From: Dehalococcoidia bacterium
GTDB taxonomy: Bacteria; Chloroflexota; Dehalococcoidia; DSTF01; JACRBR01
Assembly (NCBI GenBank): GCA_040902535.1
Contig: JBBDXD010000017.1
Coordinates: forward strand, 49,392 to 86,749
DNA: 37,358 bases
Direction: 5' to 3'
Shown here in pieces: positions 7,653 through 14,846 of this stretch. Under the pieces are notes generated by a model. It was given only the letters and a program-made list of their open reading frames with translations. It was not told the DNA's origin and made no database searches. Position 1 is the stretch's first letter, and the number at the start of each line of letters is the position of its first letter. Made by a program: the position numbers and the translations under genes.

Positions 7653-8537
7653 CTAATCGAACGCCACCCGCCCGTCACCCTGCACCGCCACCGGCTGCGA
7701 TGCCGGCCGCCGCGACGCATATCGACGCTCCCGCGCGCTCGCATACAGCAACGCGACAACGAACGTCGCCGTGCCTAGTAACACGATCGTCGCACCCGAT
7801 GACGAGTCCAGGTAGTAGCTCAGGTACAGTCCCGCAAACCCGTTCACGGCGCCAAGCATCGTCGACACGATGAGCATGCGGCTGAAGCTGTCCGTCACCA
7901 ACCGCGCCACCGTCGGCGGAATCACGATCGCCGCCGCAATCAACGTCACGCCCAGGATGCGCATCGAAGCGATGATCCCCGCCGCGAGCACCAGCGCGAA
8001 CAGCGTATCGATCGTGCCCGACCGCACGCCGTAGGCCGGCGCCACGTCGGGATCGAACGTGTTGAACAGGAGTTGCTTGTAGCCGAAGAACGCGAATGCA
8101 AGCGTCAGCAGCGAAACTCCGGCAAGGACCCACAGATCGCGGTCCGTGACGCCCAGGATACTCCCGAAAAGCGCAGCGTCGAAGCTGCGGGTGAACGTGT
8201 TGTAACGGCTGATCAGCAGCACGCCCAGCGCGAAGCTCGCCGTCGTGATGATGCCGATCGCCGCGTCCGCGCCGATCGTGCGACGGCGCGATGTCATGTT
8301 GATCAGCAGCGCCGACAGGAAGCCCCACATGCCGGCGCCGATATAGAAGTTGATCGAGATCACGTAGCTCACGACGGCGCCGCCGAACACGGCGTGCGAC
8401 AGCCCGTGACCGATGTAGCTCATCCGCCGTAACACGATGTACACGCCGAGCAGCCCGCAGATCCCGCCCGCCATCAACGCGGCGAGCAGCCCGCGGACGA
8501 AGAAGTGGTACTGCAGCGGCTCCAGCAGGTCAGGCAT
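7653..8537 (-). CDS. znuB: Zinc/manganese ABC transporter permease
   Basis: 294-residue polytopic membrane protein of the ABC-3 permease family, the channel subunit of the metal importer encoded with znuC and znuA. It has about eight hydrophobic helices, and YIVLRRMSYIGHGLSHAVFG near the N-terminus is a family hallmark. GVTLIAAAIVIPPTVARLV near residues 205-225 is a second. The frame stays open 36 codons upstream inside znuC, but ATG at 8537 is chosen because AGGGG lies about seven bases before it and the protein then starts like its relatives. It overlaps the znuC stop by 8 bp. Metal preference cannot be read from the permease; a neighbouring Fur-family regulator favours zinc. Confidence 0.92.
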   Translation of the reverse strand: MPDLLEPLQYHFFVRGLLAALMAGGICGLLGVYIVLRRMSYIGHGLSHAVFGGAVVSYVISINFYIGAGMWGFLSALLINMTSRRRTIGADAAIGIITTASFALGVLLISRYNTFTRSFDAALFGSILGVTDRDLWVLAGVSLLTLAFAFFGYKQLLFNTFDPDVAPAYGVRSGTIDTLFALVLAAGIIASMRILGVTLIAAAIVIPPTVARLVTDSFSRMLIVSTMLGAVNGFAGLYLSYYLDSSSGATIVLLGTATFVVALLYASARERRYASRRPASQPVAVQGDGRVAFD

Positions 8538-9375
8538 GCTTCGCCCCTGCCGCGTCTGCTTCGACGCGCGCACCCATCGCGTCGGCGCGCTTGTCGCTGC
8601 GCCCGTAACGGTGAGGCATCTCCGCCACCATCGGAATCCCTTCATGGATGATGACGTTCATGTCCGCCTTGTACGTCCGGCGCAAGATGTCCGTCGTGAA
8701 GATGTGCTCCGGCGCTCCTTCCGCGATGACGCCCCCGTTGACGCACACAACCCACGGAAGGTGCGCGGCGACGGCGTTCAGCTCGTGCGTCGTCAGCACG
8801 ATCGTCAGCCCCGCGTGGTTCAGTTCGTCCAGCAGGTGCAGCACATCGTCGCGCGTCTTGATGTCGACGCCCGATGTCGGCTCGTCGAGCAACAGCAGCT
8901 TCGGATCGCTCACCAGCGCCCGCGCCAGGAAGACGCGCTGTTGCTGACCGCCCGACAGCTCGCGGATGTGCCGTCGTCGCAACGCGTCGATGCCGATCCG
9001 CGCCATCACGTCCCGCGCCGCGGCACGGTGCTCTTTGCTGCTCCACGGGAAGGGACCGCTGCGCGCGGCCAGCCCCATCATCACCACTTCCTCGACCGTC
9101 ACCGGGAAGTGCCAGTCCACCGTCTCGAGCTGCGGCACGTAGCCCACGCGCGCGTCGCGGTGCCCCGCCGGACGGCCGCCGATCGAGATGTTCCCCTCGT
9201 ACACGTTGACCGCGCCGAGCATCGCCTTGAGCAGCGTTGTCTTGCCGGATCCGCTCGGCCCCACGACGCCCACGAAGTCGCCTCGCGTGATCGAAAGGTT
9301 CACGCGCTCCACGACCGGCACGCCGACGTACCCGGCCGAAAGGTGCTGCATCACTACGAGCGGTTGACCTGCCAT
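8530..9375 (-). CDS. znuC: Zinc/manganese ABC transporter ATP-binding protein
   Basis: 281-residue ABC ATPase that powers metal import from the cytoplasmic face. Walker A is GPSGSGKT (39-46), the Q-loop is in YVPQLETVDWHFPVTV (a segment typical of metal-type ABC ATPases), the signature is LSGGQQQR, Walker B is LLLLDEPTSGVD, and the H-loop is TTHE. About 35 residues after the ATPase core (from IIHEGIPMV on) are Ala/Arg-rich and probably variable. It starts 8 bp after znuA and overlaps znuB. Confidence 0.95.
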   Translation of the reverse strand: MAGQPLVVMQHLSAGYVGVPVVERVNLSITRGDFVGVVGPSGSGKTTLLKAMLGAVNVYEGNISIGGRPAGHRDARVGYVPQLETVDWHFPVTVEEVVMMGLAARSGPFPWSSKEHRAAARDVMARIGIDALRRRHIRELSGGQQQRVFLARALVSDPKLLLLDEPTSGVDIKTRDDVLHLLDELNHAGLTIVLTTHELNAVAAHLPWVVCVNGGVIAEGAPEHIFTTDILRRTYKADMNVIIHEGIPMVAEMPHRYGRSDKRADAMGARVEADAAGAKHA

Positions 9376-9383
9376 GATCGTCC

Positions 9384-10415
9384 CTACTGTGGATACTCGG
9401 CCTGGCTCTGGCTTCCGAACGCGACGCCGCCGTCGATGCCTGCGAGCGCGTCCACGTTGCCACCGAGTGCCGGCAGCATGATCTCCATGTTCGTCAGCAT
9501 CAGCCCGATATACGAGTGCCGGTCGTCGCCGGGCTCCCCTGGAAGATCGTCGTCACGCAAATCGTCGATGTACTCCGCGCCGGACTCCGAAGCGATCGCC
9601 TCCAGCGCGCCGCTCGGGAACACCTCCGAGCCGAAGATCGCCGGTACATCCTCGTCACGGACCTGGTCGATCAGGTCCGCGATCTCCGAAGCCGAAGGCT
9701 CGCTGAAGTCGGACGGTTGGATCGCGCCGATGACGGTGAACCCGTACGTCGCTGCCCAGTACGCCCACGAATCGTGGTACGTCAGAAGTTTGCGGTTCTC
9801 CTCGGGCACCGTCGCCGCCGCTACGGCGATCGCCGCGTCCAACGCCTCCAGCCGCGACGTCAACTCGGCGTAATTCGCGTCGTAGTCAGCCGCGTTCCCC
9901 GGATCGAGCGCGACGACCTTCTCATGAATGATCTCCGCATAGCGCATCGCGTACGGCACGTTCGGCCAGAGGTGCGGGTTCGGGTCGCCATCCTCCTCCG
10001 GAAAGCTGAAGTCGAACTTCAAGTCCGCGTCCGTGACGGTCATATCGCCGAGCGTCACGATCTCCGTGCCTGCTTGCTTGTTCGCTTCGGCAAGTTCGAT
10101 CGTCGGCTCTTCGAGCGCCAGCCCGTTGACGAAAATAACGTCCGCATCGGCGAGCGTCTGCGCGTCGCTGGGCGCCGGTTCGAACGTGTGCGAATTCGTA
10201 CCCTCCGGCACGATGCCGATAACACGCGCATGCTCGCCGACAATGTTCTCAGCCAGGCTCGTGATCGGCGCCACGGTGGTAACGATCGTCAGCAGATCAC
10301 CACCACCCGCGGATGGAGTGTCATCGATTCCCCCGGCGCTATCGTCGCCGCACGCGGCGAACGCCAGCGACGCAGCGGCCGCCAGTGCGAATAATGAATA
10401 GAGTTGCCGCTTCAT
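9384..10415 (-). CDS. znuA: Zinc-binding lipoprotein of an ABC importer
   Basis: 343-residue cluster A-I substrate-binding protein that captures zinc (or manganese) outside the membrane. It begins with a lipoprotein signal peptide ending AFAAC, so Cys22 is the lipidated residue. The usual metal ligands are visible: His in NSHTFEPAPSDAQ, His in NPHLWPNVP, His in TYHDSWAYWA, and an acidic ligand in the DDLPGEPGDDRHSYIG region. It lacks the long His-rich loop of some ZnuA proteins; a short acidic stretch (PEEDGDPNPH) is there instead. ATG at 10415 is chosen over a 69-codon upstream extension because the signal peptide starts there; GAGGA lies in the preceding zur stop region. Confidence 0.93.
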   Translation of the reverse strand: MKRQLYSLFALAAAASLAFAACGDDSAGGIDDTPSAGGGDLLTIVTTVAPITSLAENIVGEHARVIGIVPEGTNSHTFEPAPSDAQTLADADVIFVNGLALEEPTIELAEANKQAGTEIVTLGDMTVTDADLKFDFSFPEEDGDPNPHLWPNVPYAMRYAEIIHEKVVALDPGNAADYDANYAELTSRLEALDAAIAVAAATVPEENRKLLTYHDSWAYWAATYGFTVIGAIQPSDFSEPSASEIADLIDQVRDEDVPAIFGSEVFPSGALEAIASESGAEYIDDLRDDDLPGEPGDDRHSYIGLMLTNMEIMLPALGGNVDALAGIDGGVAFGSQSQAEYPQ

Positions 10416-10426
10416 GCGGAGCGTCC

Positions 10427-10870
10427 TCAGTTGTTGATTCCCTTGAGGTCTCGCCGGCATCCCGCGCACACGCCGAAGATCGCAAAGTGGTCGATGTCCG
10501 CCCGGAACCCTACGTCGCGATTGATCTCCGCGCCCAGGCCTTCGAGATACCGATGGTCGAGTTCTGCTACGTGATTGCAGCTGCGGCAGATCAGATGGTG
10601 GTGCCGCTCGGTGCCGACCCACTCGAACGCCGCATCCCCCGTGCCCATGTGCGTCTCGGAAATGAGTCGCATGTCCTTCAGCACCGTGAGCGTGCGGTAG
10701 ACCGTCGAAATGTCGACGTACGGGTACTCCTGCTTGACGCGCTCGAAGATGTCGGCCGCGGTCATGTGCTCATTCGCGTGCCGCAGCGACGTCAGGATCA
10801 TCATGCGTTGCGGCGTCATCTTGTGCCCCGACTCGCGGAGCACGTCGATCGTCTCGGATTCGCAGCTCAT
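10427..10870 (-). CDS. zur: Fur-family metalloregulator, probably Zur
   Basis: 147-residue Fur-family repressor. The N-terminal winged helix has TPQRMMILTSL and the recognition helix DISTVYRTLTVL (53-64). The C-terminal dimerisation domain has the His cluster HHHLIC (90-95), structural zinc cysteines C95-x2-C98 and C135-x2-C138, and further His/Asp ligands (DIDHFAIFG). It is the first gene of the zur-znuA-znuC-znuB transcript, which strongly suggests a zinc sensor repressing its own operon; Fur or PerR is less likely in this context. ATG is preceded by GGAGAG. A candidate operator lies at its promoter. Confidence 0.85.
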   Translation of the reverse strand: MSCESETIDVLRESGHKMTPQRMMILTSLRHANEHMTAADIFERVKQEYPYVDISTVYRTLTVLKDMRLISETHMGTGDAAFEWVGTERHHHLICRSCNHVAELDHRYLEGLGAEINRDVGFRADIDHFAIFGVCAGCRRDLKGINN

Positions 10871-10886
10871 GCCACTCTCCGTTGTT

Positions 10887-10932
10887 GCAACCAGTTGCGG
10901 CTACTGTAACTCACACGTATCGAACGGTGCAA
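10887..10932 (-). promoter_or_regulatory. Promoter and candidate Zur operator of the zinc operon
   Basis: Minus strand: -35 TTGCAC (10932-10927), 18-bp spacer, -10 TACAGT (10908-10903), then the perfect inverted repeat GCAACTGGTTGC (10898-10887) over the expected start of transcription. The -35 is embedded in GCAGTTGCACC, which repeats part of that palindrome. This is a plausible two-site repressor arrangement. Confidence 0.5.
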
Positions 10933-10970
10933 CTGCCAGCACCCGCGCTCACACTGGAGATTAGCACAAA

Positions 10971-10986
10971 TGTTTCACGTGAAACA
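10971..10986. other. parS: parS centromere site
   Basis: TGTTTCACGTGAAACA, a perfect 16-bp palindrome identical to the canonical chromosomal ParB-binding site. It lies in the gap between the 3' end of the histidine kinase gene and the zur promoter. No parA or parB is in the window. Confidence 0.9.
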
Positions 10987-11002
10987 ATGGGGCCTGGACG
11001 CC

Positions 11003-12445
11003 TCAGCCGCTGAACGCCATCGTGAACGTCACCCCGCCGCGCGGCTCGTTCCGGGCATCGATGTGCCCGTGGTTCAACTCGACCAGTTCCCGGGTGATCG
11101 CCAGACCCAGCCCGCTGCCGGTCGCCGTGCGGCGCGTCCGGTCGCCCCGGAAGAAGCGGTCGAACACCCGCGGCAAGTCGTCCTCGGCGATCGACGACCC
11201 GGAGTTCGTCACCGAGAACAGCACCTGCGGTGGCGCCGACCCGTTCTCCGACCATCCCCGCACCGCGATCTCCCCGCCCGCCGGCGTGAACTTCGCGGCG
11301 TTCTCAAGCACGTTGGTCAGCGCCCGCTCGAGCTTCTCAGGATCGACGTCGTGGAGCGCAACCTCCGGGCGCACGTTCACCTGCAGGTCGATCTGCTTCA
11401 TCCGCGTCACCGGCTCGATGCGACGCACGCAGCGCGACGCCAGTTCTTCCAGCGGCACCGTCTCCCGGCGCGTGATGATCTGCCCTGCATCGATCTCGCC
11501 GAGGTAGAGCAGGTCGGCGAGCAGCGCGTTGACGTGCGATGCCTCGTCCCGGATCACCGCCCCGATGCGCGGCGCATCGTTTGCTGCCGCCGTGCCGTCG
11601 ACCAGTGATTGCGCATACCCCGTGATCGAGGTCATCGGCGTCTTGAGGTCATGCGACACGTTCGCGAGCAAAGCCCGAATCTGCGTGTCACGCCCGCCGA
11701 CCCGCTGCGACATGACGGTGAAGGATCGCGCCAGCCGTCCGATCTCGTCATCGCGGTCCAGTTCGATGCGCTGGTCGAAGTCGCCCTGCGCAATCGCCTC
11801 CGATGCGCGCGTGAGGCGTCGCACCGGCTGCGCCACCTGCCGCGCCAGCAGGATGCCCGCGATCGATGCCAGGGGCACCGCAACGAGCGCCGCGAGTACG
11901 AGTCCCGGCAACACCCCGAGCCACGCGCTGGCAATCGTGCCTGATTCCACCGCGAGCACGATGCGGAACGGCAATTCCTGCCCCGACCCCGTCACGAACC
12001 GCGACGACGCGGACACAAACGTCAGGTTAGGCTCGCCGAACCCCGCCGGCGGCTCCCACGAAACGAAGCCCCGCTTGATGTCTTCCGACCCGGACTGCGG
12101 CACGACGATGCGCTGCCCCGTCAGCTGTTCGTTGGTCTCGTAGAGCACCGTACCGTCCGTCGACAGGATGAGGATGCGGACGTCCTGCTCTTCCGAGAGG
12201 TCGTTCAGGATCTCGTAGAACTGGCGCTCGTCCTCGTCGCGCGGCAGGAGCGCGAAGAACGCCTGCTGATAGATCGCCGGCGAAGCGGCCGCCACGCGGT
12301 CGAGCGCCTGTTCGCGCCGCTCTTCGCGCGTGCGGAAGACGAACACCACGCCGGAAAGAAAGATGGCGAGCACGATCACGGCCGCGATCGCGAGCACCAT
12401 CTTCGTCTGGATGCTGAAGAGGAACGAGCGCAGACGCGCCTTCAC
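11003..12445 (-). CDS. Sensor histidine kinase
   Basis: 480-residue membrane kinase. One transmembrane helix lies near residues 15-37, an extracytoplasmic sensor region spans about 38-172, and a second helix near 174-201 is followed by HAMP (about 202-255). The phospho-acceptor is His265 in ANVSHDLKTPMTSI. The ATPase domain has the N box LTNVLENAAKFTPAGG, the F box VFDRFFRGD and the G2 box GSGLGLAI. The sensor region has no recognisable domain. The GTG start shares GTGA with the response-regulator stop, so the pair is cotranscribed and coupled. The signal is unknown. Confidence 0.93.
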   Translation of the reverse strand: MKARLRSFLFSIQTKMVLAIAAVIVLAIFLSGVVFVFRTREERREQALDRVAAASPAIYQQAFFALLPRDEDERQFYEILNDLSEEQDVRILILSTDGTVLYETNEQLTGQRIVVPQSGSEDIKRGFVSWEPPAGFGEPNLTFVSASSRFVTGSGQELPFRIVLAVESGTIASAWLGVLPGLVLAALVAVPLASIAGILLARQVAQPVRRLTRASEAIAQGDFDQRIELDRDDEIGRLARSFTVMSQRVGGRDTQIRALLANVSHDLKTPMTSITGYAQSLVDGTAAANDAPRIGAVIRDEASHVNALLADLLYLGEIDAGQIITRRETVPLEELASRCVRRIEPVTRMKQIDLQVNVRPEVALHDVDPEKLERALTNVLENAAKFTPAGGEIAVRGWSENGSAPPQVLFSVTNSGSSIAEDDLPRVFDRFFRGDRTRRTATGSGLGLAITRELVELNHGHIDARNEPRGGVTFTMAFSG

Positions 12446-13140
12446 GCGGGGATCGCCTCCACGAGCCGGTAACCACTGCCCCACACGGTCTCGATCTTCA
12501 GGCCCGAGCCCTCGAGCTTGTTGCGCAGCCGCACGATGTGTACGTCCACCGTACGCATGCTGTAGAACGACGTGCCCCACACCAGGTCGAGCAGCTTCTC
12601 GCGGTCGAGCGTCACGTTGACGAAGCGGGCGAACGTCGCGAGCAGGTCGAACTCCTTCGGCGTCAATGTCACCGGCTCGCCCTTGATCTCCGCGGTACGA
12701 TTGCGCACGTCCATCCGCAGTTCGCCGATGTCGATCTGCTCGCCGGAAGGCTCGACCGCCGCCTTGCTGCGCCGGAGCACCGACTGCACCCGCGCGACCA
12801 ACTCCGCCGGGTTGAATGGCTTGGTGACGTAGTCGTCGGCGCCGAGCTGCAGCCCGGACACCTTGTCGATATCGGACGAGCGCGCGGACAGGAAGATGAC
12901 GGGCATCTCGCTGCGACGCCTCAGCCCGCGGATGATCTGCAGCCCATCCTGGCCGGGCATCATGATGTCCAGCACGGCGAGCGCGAATCGCTGTTCGCGG
13001 AGCAGCCGCTGCGTCTCGTCCCCGTCCGACGCGACGACGACCTCGTACCCGGATTTCGCCAGGTACATGCGGACGAGGTCGGCGATGTTGCTATCGTCGT
13101 CAGCGACCAGGATGCGGTTGGAAGGGATGGTCTCGTTCAT
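12442..13140 (-). CDS. OmpR-family response regulator
   Basis: 232-residue two-domain transcription factor. The receiver domain has the acidic pocket DDD (14-16), phospho-acceptor Asp58 in VLDIMMPG, Ser/Ala in FLSAR and Lys in VTKPF. The C-terminal winged helix (about 135-228) has LTPKEFDLL, the recognition helix region MRTVDVHIVRLRNKL and the terminal wing VWGSGYRLV. It precedes its histidine kinase with a 4-bp overlap. An intrinsic terminator lies just upstream, so the pair probably has its own promoter, or is reached by readthrough from the 13203-13940 gene. Confidence 0.95.
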   Translation of the reverse strand: MNETIPSNRILVADDDSNIADLVRMYLAKSGYEVVVASDGDETQRLLREQRFALAVLDIMMPGQDGLQIIRGLRRRSEMPVIFLSARSSDIDKVSGLQLGADDYVTKPFNPAELVARVQSVLRRSKAAVEPSGEQIDIGELRMDVRNRTAEIKGEPVTLTPKEFDLLATFARFVNVTLDREKLLDLVWGTSFYSMRTVDVHIVRLRNKLEGSGLKIETVWGSGYRLVEAIPA

Positions 13141-13162
13141 AGATATTGCGTCCTCTCACTAT

Positions 13163-13196
13163 AGAAAAACGGCAGGACGCGTGCGCTCTGCCGTTT
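13163..13196 (-). terminator. Intrinsic terminator behind the 13203-13940 gene
   Basis: A perfect 9-bp stem, AAACGGCAG with CTGCCGTTT, around a 12-nt loop, followed on the minus strand by a run of five T residues (13169-13165, partly within the stem end). It separates the exported protein gene from the response-regulator gene. Confidence 0.8.
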
Positions 13197-13202
13197 GACG
13201 GG

Positions 13203-13940
13203 TTACGGCCGGCGCGAAGAGCCGCTCTGCGGGACGGCCGGCGAAGACTCATCGCCGCGGCGCCGGAACTCGAAGTGGAAGCCATCTGGCGAGCCGAAGC
13301 GCCACTTGAACCCGGGCAGTCCCCCATCGACGATCTCATCGAGGTGGTCGCCGAGGCGCGACTTCAATTCGGCCGCCCGCTCCTCGGAGAGCACGCCGGA
13401 TTCGACCGCCTCGTCGATCCGGGCGTCCGCCTCCGACTGTATGAAGGTCTTCAGTTCGTCGCGGCTCTTGCCGTTCGCCTCCGCAACGGAGGCGAGGCTT
13501 TCGCCCTCGGCCAGTTCCTTCATCAACGCGCTCTCCTCCATGCCGAGGAAGGTGGCAAGGTCAGAGAACCCATCCAGCAAGCCGACGCCGAGTCCGAATG
13601 CTTCGCGGAGCTTGCCAAAGGGGTGCCCGTCGCGCTCGCGGTCGCGGAGCGCGGGCCCGAAGCCGTCGTGCAGCGGCGTGTCGTCAAGGCGCTCCCGGAG
13701 CCGATCCGCCTGCTCCTGCGAGAGGTCGCCGCGCTCGGTCGCTTCATCTATCTCATCGCTGCGGGCATCCTTGACTGCCTGCTCGAGCCGCTCGGTCTCG
13801 ATCCCGAGCTTGCCGGCGACGCGGTCCAAAAAGGTCGGACCGTCACCCGCGTCGTCGCCCGCGGCCGCCAGGCCCACGCCCGCCACGACGATCAGGGTGC
13901 CCGCCGCCACGGCGCCTATTAGCCAGGCTCGCCCACTCAT
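13203..13940 (-). CDS. Exported or membrane-anchored helical protein, function unknown
   Basis: 245-residue protein with one N-terminal hydrophobic segment (WLIGAVAAGTLIVVAGVGLAA) acting as signal peptide or anchor. The rest is charged and helical, with two related blocks: LGIETERLEQAVKDA followed by ATERGDLSQEQADRLRERL, and LGMEESALMKELAEGESLASVAEANGK followed by AVESGVLSEERAAELKSRL. The block pattern resembles small tandem modules in exported proteins of Gram-positive-like bacteria, but I cannot name a family with certainty. The ATG at 13940 is chosen over one at 13955 because GGAGGG lies five bases before it. It may be a target or accessory of the two-component system next to it, which is inference from position. 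Confidence 0.75.
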   Translation of the reverse strand: MSGRAWLIGAVAAGTLIVVAGVGLAAAGDDAGDGPTFLDRVAGKLGIETERLEQAVKDARSDEIDEATERGDLSQEQADRLRERLDDTPLHDGFGPALRDRERDGHPFGKLREAFGLGVGLLDGFSDLATFLGMEESALMKELAEGESLASVAEANGKSRDELKTFIQSEADARIDEAVESGVLSEERAAELKSRLGDHLDEIVDGGLPGFKWRFGSPDGFHFEFRRRGDESSPAVPQSGSSRRP

Positions 13941-13993
13941 CAGCACCCTCCGCATCCACGTCCCACTGCTCCGTTGATCGTAGGAGAGAGCGT

Positions 13994-14031
13994 GCAGACA
14001 GGTGTTTCGAAGGCGTTAGCGCCAAGTCTGC
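13994..14031. repeat. Nested inverted repeat between divergent transcripts
   Basis: GCAGAC (13994-13999) pairs with GTCTGC (14026-14031), and inside it GGCG-TTAG-CGCC forms a second stem. It lies in the gap between the minus-strand exported-protein gene and the plus-strand riboswitch. There is no T-tract. It may be an operator or part of a 5' leader. Confidence 0.45.
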
Positions 14032-14102
14032 GTCGAACGAAGGCAACTTCCGGAATATTTTCTCCGGGGTGGCCATCAGACTCGGCGATTTACGCCGATT
14101 AC

Positions 14103-14130
14103 TTGGTACGAAGGTCAAAACCGAATAGAT
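14103..14130 (+). promoter_or_regulatory. Weak candidate promoter of the riboswitch transcript
   Basis: TTGGTA (14103-14108), 16-bp spacer and ATAGAT (14125-14130), just ahead of the aptamer. The match is modest; position is the main argument. Confidence 0.3.
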
Positions 14131-14134
14131 CGCT

Positions 14135-14218
14135 CCGACAAAGGCAAACCCGCCGAAAGGCGGCGACGCAAAGCCACGGGCCTACGTCTTTCGAGATAAG
14201 GTAGCCGGGCCGCCGAAG
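14135..14218 (+). ncRNA. c-di-GMP-I (GEMM) riboswitch aptamer
   Basis: The conserved core is all present in order: GGCAAACC (14143-14150); a P2 stem capped by a GAAA tetraloop (CCGCC-GAAA-GGCGG); GACGCAAAGCCACGGG with the ligand-binding joints; P3 closed by CCTAC/GGTAG; and the return strand AGCCGGGCCGCC. These match the class I cyclic di-GMP aptamer including its tetraloop-receptor pattern. A terminator hairpin and a small ORF follow. The ligand is established for the family; the on/off direction here is not determined. Confidence 0.93.
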
Positions 14219-14220
14219 GC

Positions 14221-14276
14221 ACCTCTGGGGAGGTCGGAGTCTGCAGCCCTTAGCCGCAGCGGCCGAGGGTATTTTG
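14221..14276 (+). terminator. Terminator expression platform of the c-di-GMP riboswitch
   Basis: A first hairpin ACCTC-TGGG-GAGGT (14221-14234) follows the aptamer. A second, CCCTTAGCCG-CAG-CGGCCGAGGG (14247-14269), is followed by TATTTTGTTG, a convincing U-rich intrinsic terminator. Termination here would decide transcription of what lies downstream. Confidence 0.7.
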
Positions 14277-14311
14277 TTGCTCCGCCCGTCCCCAGGACGG
14301 AGAGATCGCGC

Positions 14312-14548
14312 ATGACCAGCAAGCTCAACCTGCAAGGTGAGGACCTGCGCCTCGTCGCGACCGATGGGTCGTACGCGGATGTTGGGCGAGCTGCCGTCAT
14401 GGCCGGTCTGGCTCCGGAACTTCGCGCTCTCAGGGACGAAGCCGCACGGCGTCACGCTACCCCAACCCCTGACCCTGACCCCACCCGCGTGACGCCTGCC
14501 TGCGCGTGTCGCAGACGCTTCGTTCGAGCGAACTGGTGTGCCTCGTGA
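14312..14548 (+). CDS. Small ORF under the c-di-GMP riboswitch, function unknown
   Basis: 78-codon ORF beginning MTSKLNLQGEDLRLV. It has an ATG start with GGAGAG seven bases upstream, so initiation is credible. The first two bases of that site are the end of a CCGTCC-CCA-GGACGG hairpin (14286-14300), which could reduce ribosome access. Codon third positions are GC-rich for roughly the first 45 codons. The tail (TPTPDPDPTRV onward) falls inside a 10-bp inverted repeat and looks non-coding. I recognise no domain. It may be a genuine small effector, or the remnant of a longer c-di-GMP-controlled gene that has lost its 3' part. Confidence 0.4.
   Translation: MTSKLNLQGEDLRLVATDGSYADVGRAAVMAGLAPELRALRDEAARRHATPTPDPDPTRVTPACACRRRFVRANWCAS
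14448..14496. repeat. 10-bp inverted repeat with 29-nt loop
   Basis: GGCGTCACGC (14448-14457) and GCGTGACGCC (14487-14496) are perfect complements around a loop of CCCTGACC-like repeats. It lies in the tail of the small ORF. Confidence 0.6.
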
Positions 14549-14583
14549 CCCGGCGGCCGCACTCCGCCTCGCGAGGAACGACT

Positions 14584-14648
14584 TCGGGTCGAGCCTAGGC
14601 CTGCACTCCCAAACGTCCACGACCCCGTGGACCCTGGGCTCGACCCGA
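14584..14648. repeat. Long bulged stem-loop, non-coding
   Basis: TCGGGTCGAGCCTAGG (14584-14599) pairs with 14633-14648 over 16 positions including one G-T. A second stem, GTCCACG/CGTGGAC (14615-14621, 14626-14632), stacks directly inside with a four-base loop. The only unpaired internal segment is a 15-nt one-sided bulge (14600-14614). No supported gene covers it. It could be a structured RNA or a DNA hairpin element. Confidence 0.6.
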
Positions 14649-14787
14649 TGACACCCCCTTGAACATCGACCCGACTACGACGTCTTATTGGCCTGACGTC
14701 CGCCGCGGGCGAATCAGACATTGCGCATGCACGCTGCTGCGAGCCAATATGCTAAGGGGGCGCGACGCGGATATCGAAGCAAGACGT

Positions 14788-14813
14788 GACACGCCGGCCG
14801 GGCGGGTCTTTTT
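14788..14813 (+). terminator. Intrinsic terminator-like hairpin ahead of the DinB gene
   Basis: GAC-A-CGCC (14788-14795), loop GGCCG, GGCG-G-GTC to 14808, then TTTTT (14809-14813). It ends transcription from upstream or attenuates the DinB gene 30 bp later. Otherwise 14649-14846 shows no gene. Confidence 0.55.
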
Positions 14814-14846
14814 GCTCTGGCTCTGCGAGGTTTGTATGGTGACCGA

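Noticed and set aside
10970-11608. Plus-strand reading frame beginning MFHVKQ
   Set aside because: MFHVKQ is the translation of the parS site, and the rest is antisense to the histidine kinase.
13158-13163. -10 element TATAGT just before the response-regulator gene
   Set aside because: No matching -35 at proper distance, and the transcript would begin inside or after the Shine-Dalgarno region.
14649-14846. tRNA or other known small RNA gene before DinB
   Set aside because: No cloverleaf or conserved T-loop sequence; only a terminator-like hairpin can be supported.
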